Shown here piece after piece: positions 44,312 through 56,859 of a stretch of 64,000 nt of DNA. Every line of letters begins with the position of its first letter. The stretch's first letter is position 1. Source of the DNA: Panax quinquefolius (Eukaryota > Streptophyta > Magnoliopsida > Apiales > Araliaceae); NCBI GenBank assembly GCA_020205615.1, contig CM035167.1:139700568-139764567 (forward strand), given 5' to 3'. The notes beneath the pieces are model-generated. The model ran no database searches. It was not told the DNA's origin and saw only the letters and a list, made by a program, of their open reading frames with translations. Made by a program: the position numbers and the translations under genes.

Positions 44312-45640
44312 AGTCCTCGAAATTGACGTGCGTACACAGTGTTTGAAAAGGTGAGGATACCTCGCTTTCATTTACTTTCCAATTCCCGGTCATTTCCTCT
44401 ATAGCATGATTCCTCCACAAAACTTTAACTTGTGGTATGACCTTTCTTGGCGTAGGACATGCTCCTTCCTATCCAAGATCCCGGCAGTACCTCCTCATAC
44501 GTTAAGTCTTGGTATCTCGTCCGGTTCTAACTCTATAATGTGGTTCGGGTCTTTCACATATTTACTGAAATCTGATATATGTGAAACACATTATGAACAC
44601 GAGACATACTTTGAGGTAATGCTTGCAGTCTATAGGCTACATTTCTACTTTCGTCAAGAATTTGAAATGGACCAATAAATCGTGGATTGAGCTTTCCTTT
44701 CTTCCCAAATCTTGTAACTCCTTCCATGGAGTAACTTCATGCACAATACATGATCCCTATACTAAATTCCACGTCCTTTTGATGAAGATCCGCATAACTC
44801 TTTTGTCGATCTTGTGCTTGCTTTGTATCGTTGTCGAATCATTTGGATCTTTTCGGTGGTCATACGTACGTAACTTTCGGGTCCCAACAATGTTGCTTCA
44901 CCCACCTCATCATCCCAACATATTGGAGAGCGACACTTTCGTCCATATAATGCTTCAAATGGAGCCACACATCTATACTTGCTGATAAGCATTGTTGTAG
45001 GAGAATTCCACCAATGGTAAATACTTATCCCAAGCGCCCTTGAAGTCTAGGACACGAGTCTTAATAGATCTTCAAGAGTTTGAATAGTCCTCTCTCGATT
45101 GTCCGTCTGTTTGAGGATGGTATGCGAATCAATCGTAAATCGATTGCCCATAGCTTTTTGCAAGCTAACCCAAAATCTTGAAGTGAATCTTGGGTCACGA
45201 TCCAAAAACTATGGATCTTGGTATACCATGTAACCTCACAATCTCATTTACATATATACTTAGCAAGACGTTCAAGGAATAAGTCACCCGTATCGGCAAG
45301 AAATGAAAGCGGACTTGGTTAATCTATCAACAATAACCCAAATAGCATTGATGCCTTGAAAAACGTAGGAAGACCCGTAACGAAATCCATGGTAATGTGT
45401 ACCCACTTCCATTTCAGAATCTCAAGTGGTTGCAACGGACCCTTAGGTACTAGATGCTCCTCCTTTACACGTTGACAAGTTAAACACATCGAGATAAACT
45501 TTGCAATCTCTCTCTTCATATTGTTCCACCAAAATGTATGTCGAAGATCACAATACATTTTGGTACTTCCAGGATGGATTGCAAATGGTGTATTGTGTGC
45601 CTCCATCATAATCTTGTACTTCAAATCGAGTCGTTAGGGA
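44312..45640 (-). pseudogene. Chromovirus copy A: integrase with chromodomain-like tail
   Basis: The N-terminal HHCC zinc region is readable (HNTPFAIHPGSTKMY ... MCLTCQRVKEEH, 45600-45450), followed by WKWVHITMDFVTGLP, the start of the catalytic core with its first Asp. The C-terminal part APFEALYGRKCRSPICWDD lies at about 44970-44900. PRKVIPQVKVLWRNHAIEEM (about 44450-44390) matches the chromodomain-like tail of Tekay/Del elements, which helps target chromatin. Frameshifts separate the parts. Confidence 0.85.
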
Positions 45641-47250
45641 CACAAAGTCTAGAGTGGACTCAAGTATTCCTTCTTCATTAATTCTCACTTCCTAATAGCT
45701 CCTTCTTGTACTTTCTTCTTCATACGTGCGCATCGGCTCGGGTTTGGTGGCTTGAGCGACCTTAACTTTTCTATTAAAGTTTGCTCTGTCGTATACTTGA
45801 CATCATCGCACTCATTCCCGCATATGATCTTCTACTCAACGCGTCGGCTACCACGTTCGCTTTTCGGGATGGTATTGAATAGTGTGGTCGTAGTCTTTCA
45901 ATAGCTCGAGCCAACGTCATTGCCAGCGTATTGAGTTCTTTTTAGTGATGAAATATTTAAGGCTTTTATGGTGCGAATATATCTCCACTTTCTCCCCATA
46001 TAGATAGTGCCTCCATATCTTTAAGCGCAAATTATTCTTTGTCGACTCTAGATCATGAGTAGGATAATTCCTCTCATACTCTTTAAGTTGTCATGAGGCA
46101 TAGGCTATGACTTTCCCACGTTGCATGAGAACACATCCTAACCCTTTGCTCAAGCATCATTGTGAGATAACAAATCCATCCGAACCGAGATGGTATTGTT
46201 AGAAACGAGATCTTAAAATAAGTCTCCTCTTAGCTCTTGTAAACTCTTCTCGCATTCTTCACTCCAAACGAATTGTGTATCCTTCCGAGTTAATTTGAGT
46301 TAATGGAGTAGCGATTCGAAAAAACCTTCCACAAATCTCCGATAATAACCACCTGAGACCCGAAAGCTTCACGTACTTGGTCCACCGAAACTTGTTGCTC
46401 CCCAACTTTGTATTGCTTCAATCTTCACGGGTCCACGGATACTCCATGTTTTGACACCACGTGCCCAAGAAATGCTACTTTCTCGAAGCCGAACTCGCAT
46501 TTCTTCAATTTGGCATATAGTTTGTTTTCACGAAGCCTTTGGAGTACCGAAATTCAAATGGTGCTCGTGATCTTCACGACTTTTGGAATATATGAGGATG
46601 TCATCAATAAAGACAACAACAAAGCCGATCCAAATATTCCTTGAATACTCGGTTCATCATATCCATGAAAGCCGCGGGAGCATTAGTAAATCGAAAAGAC
46701 ATGATTAAGAATTCATAATGCCCGTCTTAGGGTTCTAAAGGCGATCTTTGGAATATCCTCGCCTAATCTTGGTGATGATATCCGAATCGAAGATCGATCT
46801 TTGAAAAAATTGTGCTCCTTATTGAATGGTCAAACAAGTCATCAATACGAGGTAGAGGATACCTATTCTTGATGGTGACATGGTTCAATTCCTATAGTCA
46901 ATCTGAAAGTCGCATACTCCGCCTTTCTTCTTTACGAATAAAAGCAGGGCACCCCAAGGAGATGTACTAGGTAGAATGAAACCGATGTCCAATAATTCCG
47001 TAGTTGGACCTTTAACTCCTGAAGTTCAATAGGAGTCATTCGATATGGGGTTTTAGAAATGGGCTTTGTGCCGGGTTCAAGATCAATAAAGAATTCAACT
47101 TCACGTTAAAGGGTAGGCCGGAAGTTCTTCGAAAATACGTCGGGAAAAAGTCAATAACAACAGAAATATTATTCAAATTTGGCGTGTCTTTATTCAAATC
47201 CATAACATGGGCTAAGAAAGCTTGACATCCGTTTTTCAATAAACGAATAG
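45641..47250 (-). pseudogene. Chromovirus copy A: reverse transcriptase and RNase H
   Basis: Starts near VVIDFFPTYFRRTSGLP (about 47160), with [10 protein letters not shown] near 46620-46590. RNase H is seen as VIAYASRQLKEYE, then HDLES and the late VVADALSRR segment at about 45850. The order is right but the frame is broken many times. Near-identical to copy B where they overlap. Confidence 0.82.
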
Positions 47251-48900
47251 CTTTATGATTAGATATATGATGGTGATTGATTTTAATGGTTTAGTTGCTT
47301 GAATTAAATAACAAGTTGGTTAGGAATATGAAAACTAACAACCTTACGAAAACAATCAATTTTGGCATGATGAGTAGTTAACCAATCAATCCTCTAAAAT
47401 CACATCAAAAGCAAGTATCTTTAAAGAGATAAGGTCAACGGGTAAGGTAATGGTGCCAACTTGAATCAAACAAGATTTATAAATAATGGATGTGATGAAA
47501 GTTTCTCTAACGGAGTTTCCACAGATAGGTCAAAGTCTAATTTCTCCCGAGTCAAGTTTAAACGTTGAGCACAAGCGGAGAGATAAATGAATGGGTAGCA
47601 CCGGTATCAAGTAAGGTATAAACTTATAAAAATTTATAAATAGCTTACCCGTGATCACCTCATTTGGGTTCTCGCATTTTGACCGATCAACAAAAACGCT
47701 TTCTTCCGGAACCGTTGACTTTGAATTTTACGGGACGATCTTTTGAGTCACCGTCCCATTGAACTAGGTTTCGCCATTCTGCATCTGATCTCGGCGATAT
47801 GTCCTTCCTTTCCGTAATTATAGCATACCTTGAACTGCTGTGGGCGGTTTGATGATATGTCCCTCTTTTTTCGCATTTGTAGCATATGAACCGGTGGTCG
47901 TTTCTCTCTCCCTTAGAACCGATTCTTTGCCAACCGCTGTCTTCACACGGTCGTTGTTAAATCTCCTCTTTTAAAATCTCCTCTGACTCGCTTCTTCTAT
48001 TTTCATGGCCATGATTACCACCAGAGTGGTTACCATTTTGTCCGTCTGTTTTTTCTCCATTGATTATCATTATTACATTGTTGACCGCTATCTCAGTACG
48101 CGATCCTCGTTATGGTCCCTCGGTTGAACATACTCGTTATCTCTCGCTCTAACAATTGAGCCTCGTTAACAACATCTGAATAGAGAAAATTTATGAGAAA
48201 TGAGATATTGTCGATATCGGGTTTTCAAACCTCTCGAAACATCCGCGTCATCGTTCCTCATTCTCCACCAAATGAGGTGCAAACTGGATAACTCTCTGCA
48301 AACTTTGCCTCGTCTTTGAGACACCGCGTATGTTGTTTTGTTATAATTTGATGAACTCCACTTCCTTCATATAGCGAACACTTTCGAAAGTATTTGTCAT
48401 TAAATAATTCTGAAATGTCTCCCAAGACATGCTTAAGTCAAATTGGATGGAGTACGCTTCACGCATTCCCCACCAGTGATTCTTCCCATTTAACATAAAG
48501 GTGGCGAATGGAACCTTCTGTTCCTCCGTGCATCCCAAGACATCGAATATCTTGGTAATTTGCTTGACCCATGTTTCCGCCGTGATCGGATCTGCTTTCC
48601 CTTAACTTCGGTGGTCCCAACTCTTTGAAGCGCTTGGTTTGTAACAACCCGTGTGAATTGCTATCATTTCCTCCTGTATTTTGAACACGAGTCTCCTCGT
48701 CGATTTTGCATGAATCGCAAAAGCTTCTAAACATTCCTCGTTCATCATCTCTTTCGGTGGTGTTTGTTCACAGGAGAAACATTGTCGACTGTTGCACGTT
48801 CTCCTCGTTAGTGAAGTACAGAGCATCTCCACGGTCTCATTTCCATTGTTAATATTCTCGATCGACATTCTCAAATCATCGTCATAAAACAAGGGTTAAT
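47251..48900 (-). pseudogene. Chromovirus copy A: gag and protease
   Basis: Gag is readable as MGCTEEQKVPFATFMLNGKN followed by MSWETFQNYL (48538-48341). The knuckle near 47810 has changed from CYNC to CYNY. Protease sequence follows towards 47250. Multiple frameshifts are present. Confidence 0.78.
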
Positions 48901-49044
48901 TAAGGAAATCAATATATCACATAATATCCTTATATACTGACCAACTAACAAATAAGCTTTGGTAGGACACACTAGCGAAGGATTTACTCATCTCTCCCCT
49001 CCTAATTCTATTCCCCGATCTACGCCAGAGATCATATCCCTAAA

Positions 49045-49056
49045 CTCGATACCAAC
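49045..49056 (-). other. Primer-binding site of copy A
   Basis: Minus strand GTTGGTATCGAG, immediately after the 5' LTR. It has the same decayed tRNA-Met form as copy B. Confidence 0.75.
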
Positions 49057-49057
49057 C

Positions 49058-51659
49058 GTGGCGCCCCAAAAATAGGTATACATCACCCATTCCGAGTTGT
49101 CAATCATAGGTACGAAAACAACTACAACTTTATTATTACAACAAGAAAAGCGTGAGTTTGAATACAAATATTATCTTCAGACAATATCTATACTCAAATA
49201 AATCCTCATCACATTTATTGATACATTATTTTACAAAAATGGTGAGGACTACTAAACAACTCTCTCTAGAACTTTCATTCCATACCCCGACTTCATTACT
49301 CGCTATATTCTCGCCTCTCGAGAAGAAAAAAATGGAACAAAAAGGAAAAGGGTGAGCTCAACTAGCCCAAGATAAAGAATATTATGACTAAGATAATATA
49401 CAACAAATTATCGTTAGTCTTCAACAGGAAAAATCTAATAGAATACAATAGACAACAAATTTTAAATCAATATTCGCAATGAAATAATAATTCATTAGAA
49501 GAGTTAAGTAGAGAATGCAAACTACTATCTTCATGTATGAATTTAAAAGTTCATCGCTCATCTTTTATCCTGTAAACATCAATCAATATATATCCGAAAT
49601 CAAATATTCATCTTTGCACTTTCTGCCAAAGATATTCATCGATTAGTCATGTTCATCTAAACACTGCTCATCTTTTGCACTACGGGCCAAAGATATTCAT
49701 CGAAAATCATTCATCTTTGCACTACGGGCCAAAGATATTCAATAATATCATCATTTAAGACGAGGATGATGAAAAATATTTTTAAAGAAACGAATCCGAT
49801 TGAAACAAAATGACAAGGATTAAGGATTAAGGATTAGTACTTTGTTTTATCCATGTCCAAAATACCTCAAAAATAATCATAGTGGTGTAAAATTCAAGAA
49901 TGATCAAAACATGGATACAATCAAAGCTAGTATCCATAATAGATATTTTAGACGAAAAGGAAAATTTTCATTTTTCGATGAATAGTCTTGATATTAAATG
50001 AATAAGATCAGAGTATCGTGAATAATCTGTATCGTGAATAATAACCGACACCAAAAGTTCCAAATTTGATAAAAATTTTAGATCAATATTTCAAAGATAA
50101 TGATATTGAAGAAATAATATCATTCGAAAAAATAATAATTCCACTTACCTCACAAAGACAAGATCTTACTAGTTGAAACACCTAGATATAGGATATGACT
50201 TGAACTTGCCTCAGATATAGCAATACTCAAAGTATACTCAAAATACTCACAAGAATAAACTCGATAATATAGAGAAAAACTTGATTTACGGTGTGATTTT
50301 CAATTCTAACCTAAGCACCTATTTATAGAAATTGCTTAGAACACCAAAAGCGAAAAATTTAATAAATTAATAACATATATATATATTTTCCAACGCACAC
50401 TTAATTTGCCCAACATCAGCCACCAACCTACCCACTACACAAGACTAACAACAAAAAAAAACGTTTTCTAATTTTAAATATTTTAAACTTCCAAAATCAA
50501 TTATTTGAGACTTGAGCTTCAATAATTCATAATAAATAGCCCTTTTGCGGAAAATTGAATCCGTGACTTTCTATAGGAAATTCAATTCTCTACAACTTTG
50601 CACAAGAAAGTTTTTCCAAATTCCAAACAAAATTGTCCCAAATCCACAAGCAGGCGATTTTACGGTGCTATAATCAAATTTCGATCGATAAATGGGGTCC
50701 AATAGACATGTTTAACATGTTTTAAACATTTATTGCAACAAAAATACTCTTTCTCCTCAGATACTAATATATCCCACATTCGTTGTAAAAATATCACCAT
50801 TATTATATTATTAAAATATAATAATATATTTAAATGAATTATTTTATCGAGAAAAGATAAAATTTCAATTTTCAACAATTGTCACATTAAAAATTTTCTC
50901 CATCTATATCCACATAAAATCAATATTTTTCTTATCATATGAATCAATAATTAATTATTCATTAATAATATTACAAAATCACAATATTGACAACCAGGCA
51001 GTTCCTAGGAAAGAGGAGACTTTCCAATAAAGATTTCTCCTTACTGGCGCGCAATTAGGTGTCCAAACCTCTCCTTAGACAGAACTTTCTAGATATTGCC
51101 AATAATTTTATCCAATAATATTATTCAGATAATATGAATTATTGCTCCGATAATGGAAAATACTGTGTAATGATAATTTATTGAAACAACAATAAATATA
51201 AAATATCAATGCAACAATTATTAAATCAATAAAATAAAATCTTGATCAAGAATTATGTAACCATTATTGAGTAGTGCCCTTCTTACGTAAGAATCAATAA
51301 TTGGTGCAATACTGGTGTCTTCTTGTTGTGTTAACCACCAAGAGTATTTTAATAGTATTAACGATAACAACGCCGTTATTTTTAAACAACTTATATTTGT
51401 CGTTTTCTTCATCCAATCGTTTTTTTACATTATAGGGGGCCCACACATGCGTCACTTGTCATCGTTTAATATTCCCCAAGCGATTTAATATTCCACGACC
51501 AAACGAATATTCCCAAACAACAATGAATATTTTATAACCACTTGCTTATTTTGAAATATTTGCGTATTTTACCCATACATTAATCAAATCAACCCTTACT
51601 ATTTCAAAATAATAAATAGAGAAAATTAAATTTCATTAATAATAAGTTGGGGTCTTACA
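49058..51659 (-). mobile_element. 5' LTR of the chromovirus array (about 2.6 kb)
   Basis: On the minus strand it starts TGTAAGACCCCAAC at 51659 and ends near GGGGCGCCACGG. The TATA box is at about 50318. A short tandem repeat, TTCATCTTTGCACTACGGGC plus CAAAGATA, lies at about 49600-49745 and has one more unit here than in the middle LTR. Confidence 0.9.
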
Positions 51660-53482
51660 CTCCTCATAGATTTGGAAGGTTGGAATGTAACATTCCTCGT
51701 AGGCTTGGGTGGTGGGAATGGAGCTCTCCTCGATTACTTGTGGGGTGGGTATGTAGCTCTCTTGTATAACATAATCAGTTTGTTTTCCAAGCCCTTCATT
51801 GACTTGTGTGTATTGGGACTGTGGTCCAAAATTTGTGGGACCCCCAGTCGAGGTATTTGTTTACCTCTTGCTCAAGTCGTATAGGCGTGATTGAAATCCC
51901 AATTATTTTTTGACGAACCAACTCGGGAGGCAAAATGAGTAAGTCTTCGAAAATTTATCAAGTAACGATTTTGCACTCTCAACTTGTCATGTAAGATAAA
52001 CACAAACAAATATTATTAACAATAAATATGAATAAATGTAATATTAAGTATTTACTCCAATACATGATTTATTAAAGAAGAATATAATTTTATACCATTT
52101 GAATAAGGTGTTGTTGGTTGTAAATGGCCCGAGGCTCATAACAATCTGTTGTGTCGTCATTGCACACGTCGAGGCTCGGTGAATTTTCCAACGTGTAATT
52201 TTCCTATACCGCACCATCAATCATTTATTGGGACATAATCGAAATTTCAGGTTTATTGTCCTTGAGATGATCCATGTATGCCTCCCACATCGAAATATAT
52301 TCCCTCTCAAGGCCACGCGATCCTCGACATCAATAAATTTAAATTTTTCTCCTTCCTAAGGTCACCGTGGTTTTGGTACATTGATGGTATGCCTTGCATG
52401 AACCCGAACTATCTCATCACACGCATTCCGACACATCCGAAATTCCACAATATCAAAGTGGATCAAGGGACCCCACCGATCCCAATAACTCGCCTTCAAA
52501 ATTAAATCCACCGATATCATCATCCCACATTATGTAAGGCAGCCAAACCACATCCCACATAGACTTAATATCTAACTCCCCAGAAAATGATAAATGGTGA
52601 TGGGGATTCTCACGTCTACCGAGTGGTAATCATGGGCTCCAAAATAGGACCATGCTAAAGCCCTAGGTAACCATAAGGATGATTGTGGCCAAGGGTTTGG
52701 CTTTCCAATACTTACACGCTCATAAGCCCAAATTTGTAACAATGTAACACAACCATTAATGTATTTAACACCTTTCCTAGTAGCAGTATATAAAGATCTG
52801 TACAAATATGCTAACACTGCCGCGCCCCAAGAGTAAGTTACACAATCTTCAGCGTTGGCAATAAAAGACATATATCGTGGGTGCACACTATTTCTATTCC
52901 TATTAGGGAATAATATTGCCCAACACAACCACAATATGTATGCCTTTGTGTGTCGCCCAGCCTCAAACATCTTTACTTGCATTCTCGGGACATTTATTAA
53001 AATGTTAAATGCAACCACACTAATGAAATTACCTTGCGTTTTTGAACTAAAATATTCACCACTAATTTATCTCCAAAAAATCCCTAAAATAATTCAAATT
53101 GGTGACAATGAGGGGACTGTTAAGGGCTTTCCCACCACCATTAACTCCAAAATAAAGTGAACATCCTCTAACGTGATTGTTATTTCTCCACAGTTTAAAT
53201 GAAAAGTATTAGTCTCCGTGCGCCATCTCTCGACTAAAGGCGGATATCGGACAAGATCGGTTTGGTGTACAACACCTTGATAACTAAATACTCCAAATCC
53301 ACATTTATCTAAAAGATTTTTTGTTCTTTTATCAAAGCCCACTTTGATTATATTTCGATCGATTATATATTGACCGGAGCTTAGTTTTCCCTATCTCTCC
53401 CATGATATATATGTCATCGATACATGATCTTGTTGATCATGCAGAACACTGGATCAATTGGCCCATATTCCCAACTATCCAT
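51660..53482 (-). pseudogene. N-terminal half of the PMD-ULP1 fusion gene: plant mobile domain and repeat linker
   Basis: On the minus strand an ATG at 53482 begins MDSWEYGPIDP. The PMD follows: LVERWRTETNTFHLNCGEIT, then ITLEDVHFILELMVVGKP, then ARNA-free helices ending WLPRALAWSYFGAHDYHSVD. This domain occurs in MAIN-type nuclear proteins and in transposons; its biochemical role is poorly defined. After a decayed stretch, 51860-51664 stays open and encodes a linker with about four 11-residue repeats (pattern Q-x-I/Y-E-E-x-x-I-P-T-x). The same frame resumes at 38809 beyond the chromovirus insertion. At least one in-frame stop (after SWER) and several frameshifts are present. A C-terminal ULP1 fusion is supported by frame continuity but has no transcript evidence. 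Confidence 0.8.
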
Positions 53483-53759
53483 CTTTTACCTAAAAAATAC
53501 ATCAATTCCATATTAGTATTAAGATGCATGACAAAATGAAGTTGAAAAGTAATACTTTGCAAAATGACAAGAATAACAATACACACTAACATGCATTAAA
53601 AAGCTGAACAACATCGTATAATAATAACATGCATGTATATAATGTAATAATATTAACATGCATTAAAAACTAGTAAAAACAGAAACTATTAAAAACAAAA
53701 ACAATAAGAAGAAAAATAAATTAAAACAATAAGTGAACAATTGAGTACACTGGAATAAA

Positions 53760-54240
53760 ATAAAAATAAATTATTTTTTTTCCGGTACAGCTTAAACCGG
53801 CTTAGCTTTTTTCCATTGTATAATGATGACTCAGCAAATTAAAATAAAAAAATAAATAAAAAAGCATCCGAGCCAAGATACTGACTTCATCAAGTGAACC
53901 CCGTAAAATCTGACTGTCCGATCGACAATTTGAATAAAAAAAAATTCGGTATCCCAAACTATTCGCTGCTAAACAGATTCGAAATCGCGACCTCAAGCAC
54001 CAATCCCTCGTCATATGACCACCCGAGCACCACGGGCCTAGCTGCTAATTTCTACCAAGGATATATCTTTATAGTAAAACTTCACCATCCCCCAAAATCT
54101 ATTAATTGGATTTGTTAAAATAGAAATAAGTTAATATCTATATTTATTATTATCCCCTTTAAAAAAATTTCTTATTTTTCTAAAAATATGTCCAATTAGT
54201 CTAATTAATATATTAAAAATAAATATCATTCTTTAATAAA
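53760..54240 (+). repeat. Third, internal copy of the MULE left-end segment
   Basis: CGACCTCAAGC...CATATGACCACCCGAGCACC and TATATCTTTATAGTAAAACT through CCATCCCC and TTAATATCTATATTTATT repeat 35640-35768 / 37100-37340 in the same orientation. It lies between the divergent PMD and transposase genes, where both promoters would be. Confidence 0.82.
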
Positions 54241-54434
54241 ATATAAAGTGATCATGCATTAATGACAACAAAAATTTCCAATAATAACATGCATGCATAA
54301 TATGCAGTGATAACATGCATTAATGACAACAAAAAACAAATACATGCATGGTATTATATCCCCTTTAATTCAGTAATAACATGCAGTGATAATGTGCAAT
54401 TCATCACTATTATTCACAAGTAAGTTTTTCAAAA

Positions 54435-56756
54435 TGTCATATAATACATCTGAATTTGTCAGTGAAGTTGAAAGTAATAAATCTGATATTGTTCCGTACG
54501 TTGGTCAATTATTTTTATACGTTGGAAGAGGTTGAATATTTTATAGATCATATGCTTCATGAAAATGGATTTGAGATTAGAATTGCAACTAGTCGTGAAC
54601 ATGCTTGTCTGAATGATATCGAGATCTAGGTAGTATGTATGTAAGAAAAGCCGGTACACCAATTCTTTGGCAAGAGTTTACGATGATGAAGATAGTAGTA
54701 ATAAAATAACTAGACATAGAGACTCGATAGGACGAACAATGTGCAAAGCTAGAATATATGTTGTTCACAATAAGAAAGAGGACAATTGGCATATATCTAC
54801 TGTTGAACTAGAGCACAATCATCACTTAGTGACCCCCACCAAAGTAGATTTGATCGAGACTCACGAAATATTACTCTGTTGCAAGAAATTTAATTGACAC
54901 TTTAAATAAGTCCCAGATTGGTCCTAGTAAGATGATGAATATTTTGAGCACAATGGGAGGTGGGTGGCAAAATGTTCCTTTCTCTACTGCTAATGTTGAG
55001 AATGTGGTGCGAGATTTAAGGCGTGATTCTGCAGATGAAAATGATGCACAAGCTGCTGTCAATCATTTGAACAAACTTGCATCCGGAAGTGCCAAAATTT
55101 TTTTTTCGAGTGAAACCCGGTGAAAACAACCGCGATAGCTTGTATTTTGTGGGTTGGCCTTGATCAAGGTTTATATATCAACGGTTCGGAGCGTTGTGAC
55201 ATTTGATAATACATCTGGGACAAATAAGTATGGCATGCCGTTTGTTCCATTCTTGGGGTTGACCACCATTATCGATCTATATTGTTTGGATTTGCCTTTA
55301 TTCGAGAGATGAGACGAGATGACACTTTCGTTTGGGTATTACGAGACGGGCTTGAAGCCATGGACTACAAGGCACCTACAACCATCATCACCGATCAAGA
55401 CAGAGCCACGAGTAATGCTATTGCTCTTCGTACTTCCAACTAGTTATCATTTATTGTGTTCTTGGCATATTAGTAATAAATTTCTGAAAAATTGCATCAT
55501 GTTTATTACGAGCACCCATCGTTCAAAAATGATTTTAACAACCGTGTGTATAACTCATTGTCCATCGAGGAATTTGAAGAAGCGTTGGTATATTACGATA
55601 AGTTCCTATGAATTGTATACTAATGAATGGCTTGGAAGTTTGTATAATGTACTGCGAAATGGATTCCAAAGATATCTGAAAGAAATATTTTGCGTGGGAA
55701 TGACTACCACTGGAAGAAGCGAGAGCGTGAATGCCTTTTTTGATGAGTATGTTAATGCATCAACAGTATATATATTTTGTATCTTCTTAGAGTCAAAAGG
55801 TCAGAGAAAGACAGGTTTATCGAGGAGAGGAAGGCCGACTACATAACAAAACATCGTAAAAAGGATTATGGTACTTTCGGTTCATCTTTAAAAGTTCATC
55901 TTTGCATAAGTACACAAAAGAGATGTTTAGACATTTTCAACGTCGATTAAATGATTCTATGAAATACAATGTTCATAAACTTAGTGAGTTGTGTGTCATT
56001 TGATACTAAGGTTTATGCGATTATATAATGCGTCTGCAAATCGAAAGTGGTGGAAGATATAAAGAAGTTGTCAACAATCGATAACTGGGATCGGTAACAT
56101 ATAATCGCCAAATGTTTTCTCACTCGGTGAATTATGCGAGCACATCTTGAGATATTTCATAGCAAAGAGTATTTTACAAATACCGTGCGATATGATCCTT
56201 CATCGGTGGATAAGAGACGCGAACAAAAGCAATGGTGAAGACTTACTCTTTAACTCCACATCTGGCGACTTGAACAAAATCAAGCAATGCTTATTATAAT
56301 CATTTGATGGGTGATTACCGGAGTTAAGCGAAAGCAAACCGGCTTGCTTTCGGTCAGGAGGTTACAAAACCGTTCTTAAACCGAATGCACGAGGAAAAGA
56401 GTTGGTTGACCAAGATGATCCGGGATGAGAATATTCTTGAATCGGCGGATGGCGACATTGATTGCACAATTGGAGATCCAAATCATGATATGGGATACGA
56501 TAATGACGATGAAGATGCAGAGTGGTGGAAGAAGAAGAGTTTTTTGCCGCCTAATATTTCTCAAACAAAGGGCCGCAAAAAACAATCTAGATTCAAGAGT
56601 GAACTCGAGAAAATCATTCCTTCTAAGACTCATCGAAAATGTGCAATTTGTGGCTTTGAAACCGAAGCCACGATAAAGCGAAATCACTATCGAGTGCTAG
56701 GGATTCTGAGCCAAAAAAATAGGCGTCGAATCATTCTATGTTTTTTTATTTTATGA
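54435..56756 (+). pseudogene. FAR1/FHY3-type MULE transposase, decayed
   Basis: The reading starts MSYNTSEFVSEVESNKSDIV. The FAR1 zinc-binding region follows (EYFYRSYA, GFEIRIATSREH ... MCKARIYVVHNKKED ... LEHNHHLVTP). The MULE catalytic core shows the first Asp in VTFDNTSGTNKYGMPFVPF, the second in TTIITDQDRATSN and the expected Glu in GMTTTGRSESVNAFFDEY. A SWIM-like zinc region (LCEHILRYF ... MILHRWIRDANKS) and a basic tail with CAICGFE close it. Length and order match FAR1-family transposases. At least six frameshifts or stops break the frame, so it is not functional as written. Confidence 0.88.
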
Positions 56757-56859
56757 AAATGAACATGTAATATGTCTTTATTCCTCTTAATGTTATGCGA
56801 GACTAGTATTGGTATAATCTGTACTTCTAATATTGATAATCACATTATTATTATTATTA

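Larger units (their letters stand above)
38810..51659 (-). mobile_element. Tekay/Del-type chromovirus in LTR-internal-LTR-truncated internal array
   Basis: On the minus strand the order is LTR (51659-49058), full internal region (49057-44291), LTR (44290-41719), and a second internal region that ends at 38810 within the RNase H start. Each internal region begins with a primer-binding site, so the second unit is a true tandem unit and not a stray piece. The order protease, reverse transcriptase, RNase H, integrase is that of Ty3/Gypsy. The integrase tail APFEALYGRKCRSPICWD and the chromodomain-like VIPQVKVLWRNHAIEEMT point to the Tekay/Del clade. CTCCT occurs at both host junctions (38805-38809 and 51660-51664). 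Confidence 0.88.

Noticed and set aside
41719..51659. Two independent single insertions of the chromovirus
   Set aside because: The middle LTR is shared, both priming sites follow the same layout, and host sequence appears only at the outer edges.
44290..51659. Integrated plant pararetrovirus
   Set aside because: Long LTRs, priming site, polypurine tract, integrase and chromodomain-like tail identify a Gypsy retrotransposon; no movement-protein or coat motifs of pararetroviruses were seen.
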